A DNA stretch of 52,589 nucleotides from Pseudolabrys sp. GTDB lineage: Bacteria; Pseudomonadota; Alphaproteobacteria; Rhizobiales; Xanthobacteraceae. A program made the position numbers and the translations under genes. How positions within the stretch are numbered: position 1 is the stretch's first letter; the number at the start of each line of letters is the position of its first letter. The DNA lies in the NCBI GenBank assembly GCA_025929185.1, contig JAICMO010000004.1, positions 1 through 52,589 of the forward strand. The letters are read 5' to 3'. Positions 1 through 7,618 of this stretch are shown in pieces. Below the pieces are notes generated by a model. The model worked only from the letters and a program-made list of their open reading frames with translations, made no database searches and was not told where the DNA came from.

Positions 1-1008
1 CAGCGTTCGCGGAGGCACGCGATTGAAAGTGAAAAGCAGCGCGGCAACGAGCGCTGCGCCGACCGTCAGCGCGATCAGTTGAACCGCCCTTGACGGGACC
101 GCGAGCGTTAGCGTCGCCAAGCCTACAAGCACGATATTCGTTGCGAAAACACGCGTAACGATCTCATATACCGTTAGGCCGGCATCCAGCGCGCGCTGGT
201 AGAAGTGGCTGCGATGCGCTGTCATGATCGACTCGCCTTTTGCGAGCCGATGTAAGAGCGTGATCGTTGCATCGAACAAGTAATAGAGCGGCAACAACAG
301 GGCCGCTGCGAAATGCCCTCTCGCGGCAAGCAGGATAAGCAGCCAGCCGAGCAATAGGCCGATTGGCAAACTTCCCACATCCCCTAAAAAAAGGCGGGCG
401 ATCGGACGATTGAACGGGGCGAAACCGATCATGGCGCCGCACAGCGCGAACGCGACGACGGTCGCCTCAGGGGGTAATGCGCCGGCGAGGCCAAAAAAAG
501 CAAGTGCAGCAGTCACAGGCACAACTTCGGCAACGGTCATCCAGTCGATACCGTCCATGAAGTTCACCAGATTGACGAACCAGAGGAGGGCGATTGCGAG
601 CAGCACGCGTTCAAGCCACCACGGAATTAGCGGTGCAATGTGCAGGTCCGACGGCAGTGCGACGAGAAGGGTGATGACGGCAACGGTCTGCACGGCGAGG
701 CGCAGAATGGCGCCGAGCGCGCGTATGTCGTCTATTGCACCAAGAAGCGCCAGGAGCAACATCGCCAGTAAGGGAAAAATTAGCGGAGGCGACGCAAAGC
801 TTGTGGGCAGAAGGGCGACAACAAGCACTGCAAGCATAACCGCAACACCGCCGCCCTGAGGTGTGGGCTTGGCATGCGACGACCGTGCATTTGGCCTCGC
901 CAATGCGTATTGCCGCCAAAACGGTTGCAGAAGCCAAATCGCTCCGCCGCATATGACTGCTGCCGATACGAAAGTCGCCGCCGGCAATACAGCGTCCGCC
1001 AGGTGCAT
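1..1008 (-). CDS. Polyprenyl-phosphate sugar-1-phosphate transferase (MraY/WecA family), 3' end outside window
   Basis: Likely starts the lipid-linked glycan by moving a HexNAc-1-phosphate onto undecaprenyl phosphate in the inner membrane. The 336 visible residues are mostly hydrophobic helices. They carry the family motifs in order: SSHAKPTPQGGG near residue 43, the Asp pair in GAIDDIRALG near 93, NLVNFMDGIDW near 147, the GDVGSLPIG segment near 209, and HRSHFYQRALDAG in the last cytoplasmic loop. The ATG at 1008 follows GAGAAG and an in-frame TGA stands just upstream. The gene runs off the left edge, so its C-terminus is unseen. It follows the GT4 gene on the same strand with a 102-nt gap. 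Family is clear; the sugar substrate (QuiNAc, FucNAc or GlcNAc) cannot be told. Confidence 0.88.
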   Translation of the reverse strand, partial: MHLADAVLPAATFVSAAVICGGAIWLLQPFWRQYALARPNARSSHAKPTPQGGGVAVMLAVLVVALLPTSFASPPLIFPLLAMLLLALLGAIDDIRALGAILRLAVQTVAVITLLVALPSDLHIAPLIPWWLERVLLAIALLWFVNLVNFMDGIDWMTVAEVVPVTAALAFFGLAGALPPEATVVAFALCGAMIGFAPFNRPIARLFLGDVGSLPIGLLLGWLLILLAARGHFAAALLLPLYYLFDATITLLHRLAKGESIMTAHRSHFYQRALDAGLTVYEIVTRVFATNIVLVGLATLTLAVPSRAVQLIALTVGAALVAALLFTFNRVPPRTL

Positions 1009-1110
1009 GAATGTCTTCTCGCGAAAGTACCGGAGTCAGTCAGCTGTCGAGTATCCGCACAGATCCGATTGCCGCAAGGCCGTTCATGTCGGTGCCGCAG
1101 CGAAGCAGCG

Positions 1111-2238
1111 TTACTGAATTTCGTGCAGAAGCCGGCGGTATAAATCCGTGGTTTCGCGGCCGACGCGCGCGGTGGAGAACTCGTTTTCGGCAAGATGACG
1201 GCTTGCCGTGCCGAAGCGGCGGCGCAACTCCGCGTCGGCTGCAAGTTCCGCGATTGCGTCGGCGAGAGCGTGCGGATCGTCCGGCGGCACCAGCAACCCA
1301 TTAAGGCCCGCACGCGCGACCTCGCGGCAACCGGGCACGTCTGTTGCGATCAAGGGCCGACCGCACGCCGCGGCTTCAAGAAGGCTCATCGGCATACCCT
1401 CGCGGCGCGACGGCAGGACCGCGATGTGCGCGCGGCGCCACACCTCTCTGATGTCGTCGACATGGCCGAGAAAAGTAACGCCGTCTATTTTCTTCCATTG
1501 GTCGAGCAACGTTTCCGGAATTGAGGCGGGATTGGCGGAATCGGGTTCACCCACGATGAGCAATTGGATCGAAATGTTCCTGGCTTGCAATTTCCGGCAG
1601 GCTGAAATCAGCGTCTTCAAACCTTTGTCGTAAAGGAGGCGCCCAACAAAGGCGGCCACGACCGGTAATGGCGGTTCGGGCAGGGTTTTAAACTTTTCGA
1701 TGTCAACGCCTGAACCCGGGATGATTATAATTTGTTCTGCTCGAATGCCGGCCGATTTGAGCGCTTCGCAATCGTCCGGATTCTGTACAAGCACCGAGGT
1801 CTTTTTGCGCCGGAGCAACCATCGCAGCAATATCGAAAGAGGCCGTCGCATTGTGCGAGCTTTCAGCCCACGGGAGCTGAAGACAAAACCCAGGCCGGCC
1901 AAAGCATTCAACTTTGCAAAAGGCAGCCCGATCGCAGCGAGCGAGCCGACGATTGTCGGCGCAATTGCAACGTGATGAACGATTGAAGGCTGCAAGGTGC
2001 GGTAGAGCTTTCGCACGTTCATTGTGATACCAACGAAGTGCAGCGGGTCCAGGCTGCCCCTTTCCCAATTGAGTGCGTGAAGGATAAATCCTTCGCGTTC
2101 GATCGCATCGCGATGGCGCGTCACACGTGTCGCCACATGCACTTCAAGGCCGGCGTCGCGTGCCGCACGGGCCATGGGCAAACGATGCGAGACGAAATAC
2201 CAGTCTTCCGTAACGAGATAGACGAGCTTGCGTGACAT
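1111..2238 (-). CDS. Glycosyltransferase family 4
   Basis: GT-B retaining glycosyltransferase of 375 residues, cytoplasmic or membrane-associated, probably adding a sugar to the polyprenyl-linked glycan. The N-terminal half opens with KLVYLVTEDWYFVSHRLP, as in WbuB/RfaB-type enzymes. The C-terminal nucleotide-sugar half has AFVGRLLYDKG near residue 195 and the E-x7-E motif in REGMPMSLLEAAACGRP near 285. It starts at ATG 2238 and is first in a minus-strand pair with the polyprenyl-phosphate transferase. Donor and acceptor cannot be read from sequence. Confidence 0.88.
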   Translation of the reverse strand: MSRKLVYLVTEDWYFVSHRLPMARAARDAGLEVHVATRVTRHRDAIEREGFILHALNWERGSLDPLHFVGITMNVRKLYRTLQPSIVHHVAIAPTIVGSLAAIGLPFAKLNALAGLGFVFSSRGLKARTMRRPLSILLRWLLRRKKTSVLVQNPDDCEALKSAGIRAEQIIIIPGSGVDIEKFKTLPEPPLPVVAAFVGRLLYDKGLKTLISACRKLQARNISIQLLIVGEPDSANPASIPETLLDQWKKIDGVTFLGHVDDIREVWRRAHIAVLPSRREGMPMSLLEAAACGRPLIATDVPGCREVARAGLNGLLVPPDDPHALADAIAELAADAELRRRFGTASRHLAENEFSTARVGRETTDLYRRLLHEIQ

Positions 2239-2419
2239 TCAGCAGGCTCGCATTGGGTTCAAGCGCCTGATCCAGGAACAAGCGACCGCATCGCGGCACT
2301 CTGCCTTGGGAGTCACACCACTTGTTTCATGTAAGAAAACAATAAGCGAACAGAGCACGCCAGCGCTGCCGAGCATTCGGGTGACACGACCCTCTCAGTC
2401 AAGGCGTGTGCAAAGTGTC

Positions 2420-2491
2420 GGGGCCTGGGCTCTGGAATGGGCTTCCTCTTGGCCCCATACAGGAGGACCTCTGGTCAGAGGTGCTACAGGC
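2420..2491 (-). promoter_or_regulatory. Hairpin-rich untranslated leader of the minus-strand glycosyltransferase pair
   Basis: Two inverted repeats are visible: GGGGCC (2420-2425) with GGCCCC (2451-2456), and ACCTCT (2467-2472) with AGAGGT (2477-2482) around a GGTC loop. GGCTTCCT occurs twice (about 2440 and 2489). Read as minus-strand RNA, the leader also contains GCCTGTAGCAC (2491-2481), a weak relative of the ops-like element at 3871. Function is unknown; a structured leader is the most that can be said. Confidence 0.35.
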
Positions 2492-2591
2492 TTCCTATGT
2501 TTGCACTTGTCCCGACCTGCCATCGCGGCACAGTAAATCCAAACCATTGATGTACAATAACAATTTCAGCAAAACTTTTGTAACAAATCGT

Positions 2592-2634
2592 GTTCACGAC
2601 GTGAACGAGAAAACTTGACGTTCATGCTGTGAAC
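2592..2634. promoter_or_regulatory. Tandem 15-bp palindromic operators upstream of the winged-helix regulator
   Basis: GTTCACGACGTGAAC (2592-2606) and GTTCATGCTGTGAAC (2620-2634) share the pattern GTTCAY-N3-GTGAAC, with centres 28 bp apart. The second lies 30 nt before the regulator start and overlaps the space after a possible -35 box TTGACG (2615-2620). Paired sites directly before a winged-helix gene and between divergent operons fit autoregulation plus control of the GT4 pair. No other copy of the palindrome was found in the window by eye. Confidence 0.65.
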
Positions 2635-2664
2635 GATCTACGGATCGTCCGTCGAGGGGCTTTC

Positions 2665-3303
2665 ATGAGCCGGTTGGCCGAGGACGAGGCGGAAACGTCA
2701 CGAATTATGCTCGGCGTTCTCGATGCCGTCGAGCAGGATCGCGTGCAATCCCAGCGGCGGCTCGCTTCTGAACTCGGCATCGCACTCGGCCTTGCCAACG
2801 CGTACCTCAAACGATGCGTCAAGAAGGGATTGGTGAAGGTGCGGCAGGCGCCGGCGCGCCGCTATGCTTATTATCTCACACCCCAAGGGTTTGCCGAAAA
2901 ATCGCGACTGACCGTCGAATATCTTTCGTATTCCTTCGGGTTTTTCCGGCAGGCTAAGACTGATTGTTTGGAAATGTTTCGCTTGGCCAGAAGCCGTGGC
3001 CTAGTCAACGTGCTGCTGATCGGGCAGTCGGACCTTGCCGAGATTGCCGCGCTCTGTGCGATGGAGCAGGGGATCGGCATTGTCGGGCTCGTGGACGGAC
3101 ACGCGGATGGCCGGTTTATCGGCGCGCCGATCTTCAAGACGATTGAGGACGTCGAGCGCGCATTCGACGCAGTGCTGATCACGGACGTTAAGGATGCGCG
3201 CGCGAGTAGCGAGGCCGCCGTCGCGCGTTTTGGAATGGAACGCGTTCTCGTGCCCGAACTTCTACACGTGCGCATCCAGCAGCGGGGCGGAGCCACAGAA
3301 TGA
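2665..3303 (+). CDS. Winged-helix regulator with Rossmann-like C-terminal domain, polysaccharide-locus type
   Basis: Protein of 212 residues in two parts. Residues about 10-95 form a winged helix like the MarR-type EPS-associated regulators (QRRLASELGIALGLANAYL, then YYLTPQGFAEKSRLT). Residues about 110-205 look like a Rossmann fold (VNVLLIGQSDLAEIAALC, GIVGLVDGHADG, DAVLITDV), similar to the N-terminal domains of PglD-like or CoA-binding proteins. The GTG at 2629 lies inside the operator, so ATG 2665, preceded by GAGGGG, is preferred. It overlaps the NusG-like gene by 4 nt (ATGA). A sensor role for the C-terminal half, perhaps of a nucleotide or nucleotide sugar, is inference. Confidence 0.75.
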   Translation: MSRLAEDEAETSRIMLGVLDAVEQDRVQSQRRLASELGIALGLANAYLKRCVKKGLVKVRQAPARRYAYYLTPQGFAEKSRLTVEYLSYSFGFFRQAKTDCLEMFRLARSRGLVNVLLIGQSDLAEIAALCAMEQGIGIVGLVDGHADGRFIGAPIFKTIEDVERAFDAVLITDVKDARASSEAAVARFGMERVLVPELLHVRIQQRGGATE

Positions 3304-3806
3304 GCGCGCAACGCTGGTACGCGGTTCAGTCGCAGCCAAATTCGGAGATCAAGGCGGTTGCCCATCTCAAACGGCAGGGCTTCGAGACCTATTTGCCGCG
3401 ATATCAGAAGCGCCGCCGGCATGCGCGACGTTTCGAAATCGTACCGGCCCCACTTTTTCCTCGCTATCTGTTTGTCCGAATTGATCTGGAGACGCAGCGC
3501 TGGCGCGCTATCTTCTCAACCATCGGCGTCTCACGTCTCGTCTGTAACGGCGACGTGCCGGCCGCCATCGATGACCGTGTCCTCGCCAGTTTGAAGAGCC
3601 GCGAAAATGAGCTGGGATTTGTCCAGCTCAATCAGCCTCCAATGTTTCAACCCGGCGATAAACTACGTGTTATCCAGGGTGTGTTCTGCGATAATCTCGG
3701 CCTATTCGAGGAAATGACTGACCAAGAGCGCGTGACGATTTTGCTCGACTTGTTAGGGCGAAAGGTCCGGGTTGTGTTAGATGCGGACCTGGTCGCTGCT
3801 GCTTAG
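3300..3806 (+). CDS. NusG-family specialised antitermination factor (RfaH/UpxY-like)
   Basis: Protein of 168 residues. The N-terminal NGN domain (RWYAVQSQPNSEIKAVAHL, then LFPRYLFVRIDLE) binds RNA polymerase. The C-terminal KOW domain starts near FQPGDKLRVIQGVF (about residue 118). Divergence from housekeeping NusG and its place at the head of a polysaccharide cluster mark it as a specialised paralog that keeps polymerase going through long operons, like RfaH, LoaP or UpxY. It is translationally coupled to the regulator by ATGA. A GGCGGTAGC element lies 65 nt after its stop codon. Confidence 0.85.
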   Translation: MSAQRWYAVQSQPNSEIKAVAHLKRQGFETYLPRYQKRRRHARRFEIVPAPLFPRYLFVRIDLETQRWRAIFSTIGVSRLVCNGDVPAAIDDRVLASLKSRENELGFVQLNQPPMFQPGDKLRVIQGVFCDNLGLFEEMTDQERVTILLDLLGRKVRVVLDADLVAAA

Positions 3807-3870
3807 CGCCGAACGGAAAACCGCAAGTCGTGCTGACCATTCCGCCCGGGCGACATCGAGTCACCCGGAT

Positions 3871-3882
3871 GGCGGTAGCACG
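3871..3882 (+). promoter_or_regulatory. ops/JUMPstart-like element in the leader of the pse operon
   Basis: GGCGGTAGCACG matches the E. coli RfaH recruitment element GGCGGTAGCGTG at 10 of 12 positions, including the first nine. The two changes (A for G, C for T) keep the pyrimidine-then-G at the pause position. It lies in the untranslated stretch between the NusG paralog and pseB, in the correct orientation. A similar 8-mer inside the RND gene (about 42423) shows that short matches occur by chance, so position is the main support. Confidence 0.5.
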
Positions 3883-3922
3883 GGAAACTCGTTTCGCAGA
3901 ACGGCCAACAACGGCCGCTCGT

Positions 3923-3955
3923 CCCGCCACGCGGGCCGCTATCTCTGATTAGAGA
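3923..3955 (+). promoter_or_regulatory. Two small hairpins between the ops-like element and pseB
   Basis: CCCGC-CAC-GCGGG (3923-3935) and TCTCT-GATT-AGAGA (3942-3955) are perfect 5-bp stems within the 95 nt between the ops-like element and the pseB ATG. No T-run follows, so they are not clear intrinsic terminators. They could be leader structures acting with the NusG paralog. Confidence 0.35.
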
Positions 3956-3977
3956 ACCCCGGAATTCGATAATAGCA

Positions 3978-5030
3978 ATGATCCAGAACACCGTTAATTT
4001 GCGCAGCTACGATGCGAAATTGTGCGACCTGAGCGGAAAGTCGATTTTGGTGACGGGCGGCACCGGCTCGTTCGGTCGCTCCTTCGTCGCAGCCGTGATC
4101 AAACGATTTCAGCCGGAGAAGCTGATTATCTTTTCGCGGGATGAGTTGAAGCAGTTCGAGATGGCCCGCGAATTTTCTGACAAGGATTATCCCGTCCTGC
4201 GCTATTTTATCGGTGATGTGCGCGATGCAGATCGGCTGGAAATGGCGATGCGCGGCGTCGACTACGTTGTTCACGCCGCGGCGCTGAAGCAGGTGCCGGC
4301 GGCCGAATATAATCCTTTCGAATGTATTCGGACGAACGTTCACGGCGCCGAAAACGTCGTACGCGCGGCCATCCGCAGCGGCGTCAAGCGCGTCATCGGC
4401 TTGTCCACCGATAAGGCGGCCAATCCCATCAATTTGTACGGTGCTAGCAAGCTTGCATCCGACAAGATCTTCGTCGCCGCCAATGCGCTCGCCGGCCGCA
4501 ACGGCACGCGTTTTGCGGTCGTGCGCTACGGAAATGTCATTGGCTCACGCGGGAGTGTGGTTCAGGTTTATCAGCACCTCATTGACAGGGGAATCGATAC
4601 GCTGCCTCTTACCGATGCGCGAATGACTCGCTTTCTGATAACATTGCAACAGGGCGTCAACGTCGTTCTTTCGTCTTTTGCGATGATGGAAGGTGGCGAG
4701 GTATTCGTGCCCAAGATCCCGAGTATCAAGATTATCGATCTTGCGGAAGCGATGTCGCCGAATGCGAAAGTTGAGGTCATCGGCGTGCGCCCCGGCGAAA
4801 AGCTCCACGAAGTGATGATCTCGGAAGACGATTCGCGGATCACACTCCAGCTAGACGACCGCTACGTCATAGAGCCGCTATTTAATTTCTGGAGTCGCAC
4901 GGCCTATGAAGAGCGCGGCGCGACGCGCGTCACCGAGGGGTTCCGTTACGCCAGCGATACCAATGACGAGTGGTTGAACGTCGAGCAGATTCGGTCCCTG
5001 CTGGCGAGCTGCGGCAGAGGCTACGCTTGA
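3978..5030 (+). CDS. pseB: UDP-GlcNAc 4,6-dehydratase (inverting), pseudaminic acid step 1
   Basis: Turns UDP-GlcNAc into UDP-2-acetamido-2,6-dideoxy-L-arabino-hexos-4-ulose in the cytoplasm. The 350-residue SDR protein has the NAD(P)-binding TGGTGSFG near residue 25, FSRDELKQFEMA, HAAALKQVPAAEYNP, the catalytic LSTDKAANPINLYGASK, and the C-terminal GVRPGEKLHEVMISEDD, all PseB signatures. It is the first gene of the long plus-strand operon. The ATG at 3978 has no strong Shine-Dalgarno site, which may mean leader-dependent translation. Its TGA overlaps the TTG start proposed for pseC. Confidence 0.92.
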   Translation: MIQNTVNLRSYDAKLCDLSGKSILVTGGTGSFGRSFVAAVIKRFQPEKLIIFSRDELKQFEMAREFSDKDYPVLRYFIGDVRDADRLEMAMRGVDYVVHAAALKQVPAAEYNPFECIRTNVHGAENVVRAAIRSGVKRVIGLSTDKAANPINLYGASKLASDKIFVAANALAGRNGTRFAVVRYGNVIGSRGSVVQVYQHLIDRGIDTLPLTDARMTRFLITLQQGVNVVLSSFAMMEGGEVFVPKIPSIKIIDLAEAMSPNAKVEVIGVRPGEKLHEVMISEDDSRITLQLDDRYVIEPLFNFWSRTAYEERGATRVTEGFRYASDTNDEWLNVEQIRSLLASCGRGYA

Positions 5031-6235
5031 CGTCCGATCTCGGCTCCTACGGCCGCCATCTCGTGGAGGATGACGACATTGCAGCCGTTGTCGAGGTTCT
5101 GCGCGGTGATCGCTTAACCACCGGTCAAACCATCGATGCGTTCGAGCGGGCATTTGCCCTGCAAGTCGGAGCGCAGCATGTCGTTGTATGCAATAGTGGC
5201 ACAGCGGCGCTATATCTAGCCGCACGCGCGGCCGGTCTCGAGCCTGGCGATGTGGCGATCGTGCCATCGATGACGTTCGCCGCCACCGCCAGCGCCAATG
5301 TTCTCGCCGGCATTGACGTGGTCTTCGCCGATGTCGACCCCGATTCCGGCCTGATGCACGTCGAGCATGCTGCGGAAGCGCTTGAACGTGCTAACGGGCA
5401 GCGTGCTAGAGCCGTCTTCCCGGTGCATCTGGCCGGCCAGGTCGCCGACCCGCCGGCGTTGAAGCGGCTTGCCGACGCACATGGCCTAGCAGTCATTGAA
5501 GACGCATGTCACGCGCTCGGCACACGTTACGGACACGAATCCGTACCCGTCGGCTCATGCTTGCACAGCCAAGCGGCCTGCTTTTCTTTTCATCCGGTGA
5601 AGGCGATTGCTATGGGCGAGGGCGGCGCCGTATCAACCCACGATGCGACATTGGCAAACCGTGCCCGGCTTCTGCGCAATCACGGCATGACCCGAGAGGC
5701 TACCGCTTTTACGAATTCCGACCTCGCGAACGGTGTGGATGGTGTCAACCCGTGGTATTATGAAATCGGCGAGATCAGTCACAATCTGCGCGTCAGCGAC
5801 ATCAATTGTGCGCTTGGTCTCAGCCAGCTTCGTAAGCTCGACCGTTTCGTAAAGGCGCGCCAAAAACTGGTAACGCGCTATCGTGCCCGCCTGTCGGAAC
5901 TGGCGCCGCTCGTTCGTGTCGTTCCGGAAACGCAGCCGGGCGAGACCGGATGGCATCTGTTCTGCGTCCTGATTGATTTCGATGCGCTCGGCATGGATCG
6001 CAAGGCCTTTATGGAGCGATTGCTGGCAAAGGGCATTGGATCGCAAGTCCATTACATCCCTGCACACCTTCATCCCTACTATCGCGCTCGCTATTCGTCG
6101 CCGGAATTGCCGGGAACGATGGCCTATTATCGGCGGATCCTCTCTTTGCCTCTGTTCGTGTCGATGACCGAAAGCGACGTCGACTATGTTGCCGACGGTT
6201 TGCAAACGATTCTGCACGAGGCTACGGGCGTATGA
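5027..6235 (+). CDS. pseC: UDP-4-amino-4,6-dideoxy-AltNAc transaminase, pseudaminic acid step 2
   Basis: PLP-dependent DegT/DnrJ family aminotransferase that adds the C4 amino group to the PseB product, using glutamate. Visible motifs are GDRLTTGQTIDAFE, CNSGTAALYLAARA, PSMTFAATASANV, IEDACHALGT and the PLP-lysine segment FSFHPVKAIAMGEGG. A TTG at 5027 overlaps the pseB stop (TTGA) and follows AGAGG by 6 nt. It gives 402 residues beginning at the usual PseC N-terminus. The GTG at 4970 would add 19 residues inside pseB and is less likely. Ends in a 4-nt overlap with hisH1. Confidence 0.9.
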   Translation: MTSDLGSYGRHLVEDDDIAAVVEVLRGDRLTTGQTIDAFERAFALQVGAQHVVVCNSGTAALYLAARAAGLEPGDVAIVPSMTFAATASANVLAGIDVVFADVDPDSGLMHVEHAAEALERANGQRARAVFPVHLAGQVADPPALKRLADAHGLAVIEDACHALGTRYGHESVPVGSCLHSQAACFSFHPVKAIAMGEGGAVSTHDATLANRARLLRNHGMTREATAFTNSDLANGVDGVNPWYYEIGEISHNLRVSDINCALGLSQLRKLDRFVKARQKLVTRYRARLSELAPLVRVVPETQPGETGWHLFCVLIDFDALGMDRKAFMERLLAKGIGSQVHYIPAHLHPYYRARYSSPELPGTMAYYRRILSLPLFVSMTESDVDYVADGLQTILHEATGV

Positions 6236-6861
6236 CGGTCGGCGTGGTCGATTACGGTGCCGGGAATTTGCGCTCGGTTCTAAACATGTTTGCATATCTC
6301 GGCGAAGACGCGACCATCCTTCGGGAACCCGAAGATGTTCTCGGCGCGGATCGTCTTGTGCTGCCCGGCGTCGGTGCGGCGGGCGAGGCGATGGATCGTT
6401 TGCGGACAAGACATCTCGACGAAGCGCTCGATGAGGCCGTGCTGGAAAAGGGTCGGCCGCTGCTCGGCATCTGCCTCGGCATGCAACTCATTTCGGAGCG
6501 GCTCTTTGAGTTCGGCGAACGTCGTGGTCTTGGCTGGATCGACGGCGACGTCATCAACATACGACATTGTACGAACGATCCCCATTTGCGGGTTCCACAT
6601 ATGGGATGGAATCAGATCGAGATTATGCCGACCGGCGAAGAGTTTCTTTCCGGGATAGGCAACAGCCAGCAGTATTATTTCGCACATTCTTTCACGCTGC
6701 GGCCGAGCGACGACAATGTCGTCGCGGCGCGAACGTCATATGGAGCGGACCTCGTCGCGGCCGTTCGTAAGGACACGATATTCGCAACGCAGTTTCATCC
6801 TGAGAAGAGTCAGGTCGCCGGTGAGCGGATGATTTCGGCATTCCTCGAGTGGAATCCGTGA
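6232..6861 (+). CDS. hisH: HisH-type glutaminase, copy 1 of the sugar amidotransferase system
   Basis: Class I glutamine amidotransferase of 209 residues that frees ammonia from glutamine. The triad is intact: Cys81 in LLGICLGMQ, and His189 and Glu191 in TQFHPEKSQ; the oxyanion segment LPGVG is kept. Place inside a pse cluster, 4-nt overlap with pseC, and no other his genes argue for a role with a PseA/WbpG-type sugar amidotransferase, as at Campylobacter Cj1314c-Cj1316c and the P. aeruginosa O5 wbpG locus. Histidine synthesis is very unlikely. Pairs with hisF1, one nucleotide downstream. Confidence 0.88.
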   Translation: MTVGVVDYGAGNLRSVLNMFAYLGEDATILREPEDVLGADRLVLPGVGAAGEAMDRLRTRHLDEALDEAVLEKGRPLLGICLGMQLISERLFEFGERRGLGWIDGDVINIRHCTNDPHLRVPHMGWNQIEIMPTGEEFLSGIGNSQQYYFAHSFTLRPSDDNVVAARTSYGADLVAAVRKDTIFATQFHPEKSQVAGERMISAFLEWNP

Positions 6862-6862
6862 C

Positions 6863-7618
6863 GTGCTGTTGCAGCGTCTCATTCCGAGTCTGCTCCTTCG
6901 GGGCGGGCGGTTGGTCAAAGGAGTCGAGTTTCAGAGCTTCCGCGATGCCGGACGGCCCGAGACGACGGCGCGGGCGCATAACGCACAGGGTGCCGACGAG
7001 ATCATTGTGCTCGACATCGATGCATCGCGAGAGAAGCGGCCGCCGGATTTCGAAGCGCTTCGTCGCGTCACTGCCGAATGCTTTATGCCAGTTACTTTCG
7101 GTGGCGGCATCCGCTCTCGCGACGATGCGGCGCGGGCGCTTGATGCTGGCGCAGACAAGCTGACATTGACGATGACCGCGCTCGAGAATCCGGGCCTGAT
7201 CGATACCCTTGCCCATTATCTTGGCTCCCAGGCGGTGGTTCTTGGAGTCGATGTGGTTCGCGTCGATGGGCGCGCCATGGTTTACGATCACCATCGCCAT
7301 GAGCCTGCCCTCGACCGGAGCGTAAAAGGATGGATCGATGAAGCGATCGATCGCGGCGCCGGAGAGATTCGCCTGATGTCGGCCGACAGGGAAGGGCGCC
7401 GGATGGGCATGGACCTTGACCTCATTGGCAAGGTCGCCGCGAGCTGCGAGGTACCGGTGGTGGCGGAAGGCGGAGCCGGTACCCTCGAACACTTGGCGGA
7501 AGCTTTGCATGCCGGCGCAAGCGGCGTCGCCGTGGGGACGATGCTGGTTTTCTCCGACAATAATCTCGTTAAAATCAAAAGCTTCCTCAAGTCGCGCGCC
7601 TGCGCCATGAGGATGTGA
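6863..7618 (+). CDS. hisF: HisF-like ammonia-channel subunit, copy 1, lacking the cyclase Asp11
   Basis: TIM-barrel protein of 251 residues, GTG start one nucleotide after hisH1. Compared with Thermotoga HisF, catalytic Asp11 is Leu (IPSLLLRGG in place of ACLDVKDG). Asp130 is present (VLGVDVVRVDG) and so are the ammonia-gate residues Arg5, Glu46, Lys99 and the Glu of RGAGEIRL. This pattern fits a barrel that passes ammonia from HisH to a partner rather than making imidazole glycerol phosphate. The PseA-like partner is not adjacent: the nearest lies 2.4 kb downstream, after the GNAT, synthase and CMP-sugar genes. Confidence 0.85.
   Translation: MLLQRLIPSLLLRGGRLVKGVEFQSFRDAGRPETTARAHNAQGADEIIVLDIDASREKRPPDFEALRRVTAECFMPVTFGGGIRSRDDAARALDAGADKLTLTMTALENPGLIDTLAHYLGSQAVVLGVDVVRVDGRAMVYDHHRHEPALDRSVKGWIDEAIDRGAGEIRLMSADREGRRMGMDLDLIGKVAASCEVPVVAEGGAGTLEHLAEALHAGASGVAVGTMLVFSDNNLVKIKSFLKSRACAMRM

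Larger units (their letters stand above)
2239..2664. other. Divergent control region between the GT4 pair and the regulator/NusG operon
   Basis: A 426-nt stretch with no convincing gene. The regulator-proximal part (about 2530-2635) is AT-rich and holds two palindromic operators. On the minus strand TTGTTA (2583-2578) and TGTTAT, 18 nt apart, form a possible promoter for the GT4 pair. On the plus strand TTGACG (2615-2620) could be a -35 box. The GT4-proximal part (2420-2500) can form hairpins in a minus-strand leader. A short plus-strand reading frame at 2406-2618 lacks family features and was not called. Confidence 0.6.

Noticed and set aside
2406-2618. Short plus-strand open frame in the divergent control region
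   Set aside because: No ribosome-binding site, no recognisable family, and it overlaps hairpins and the operators.
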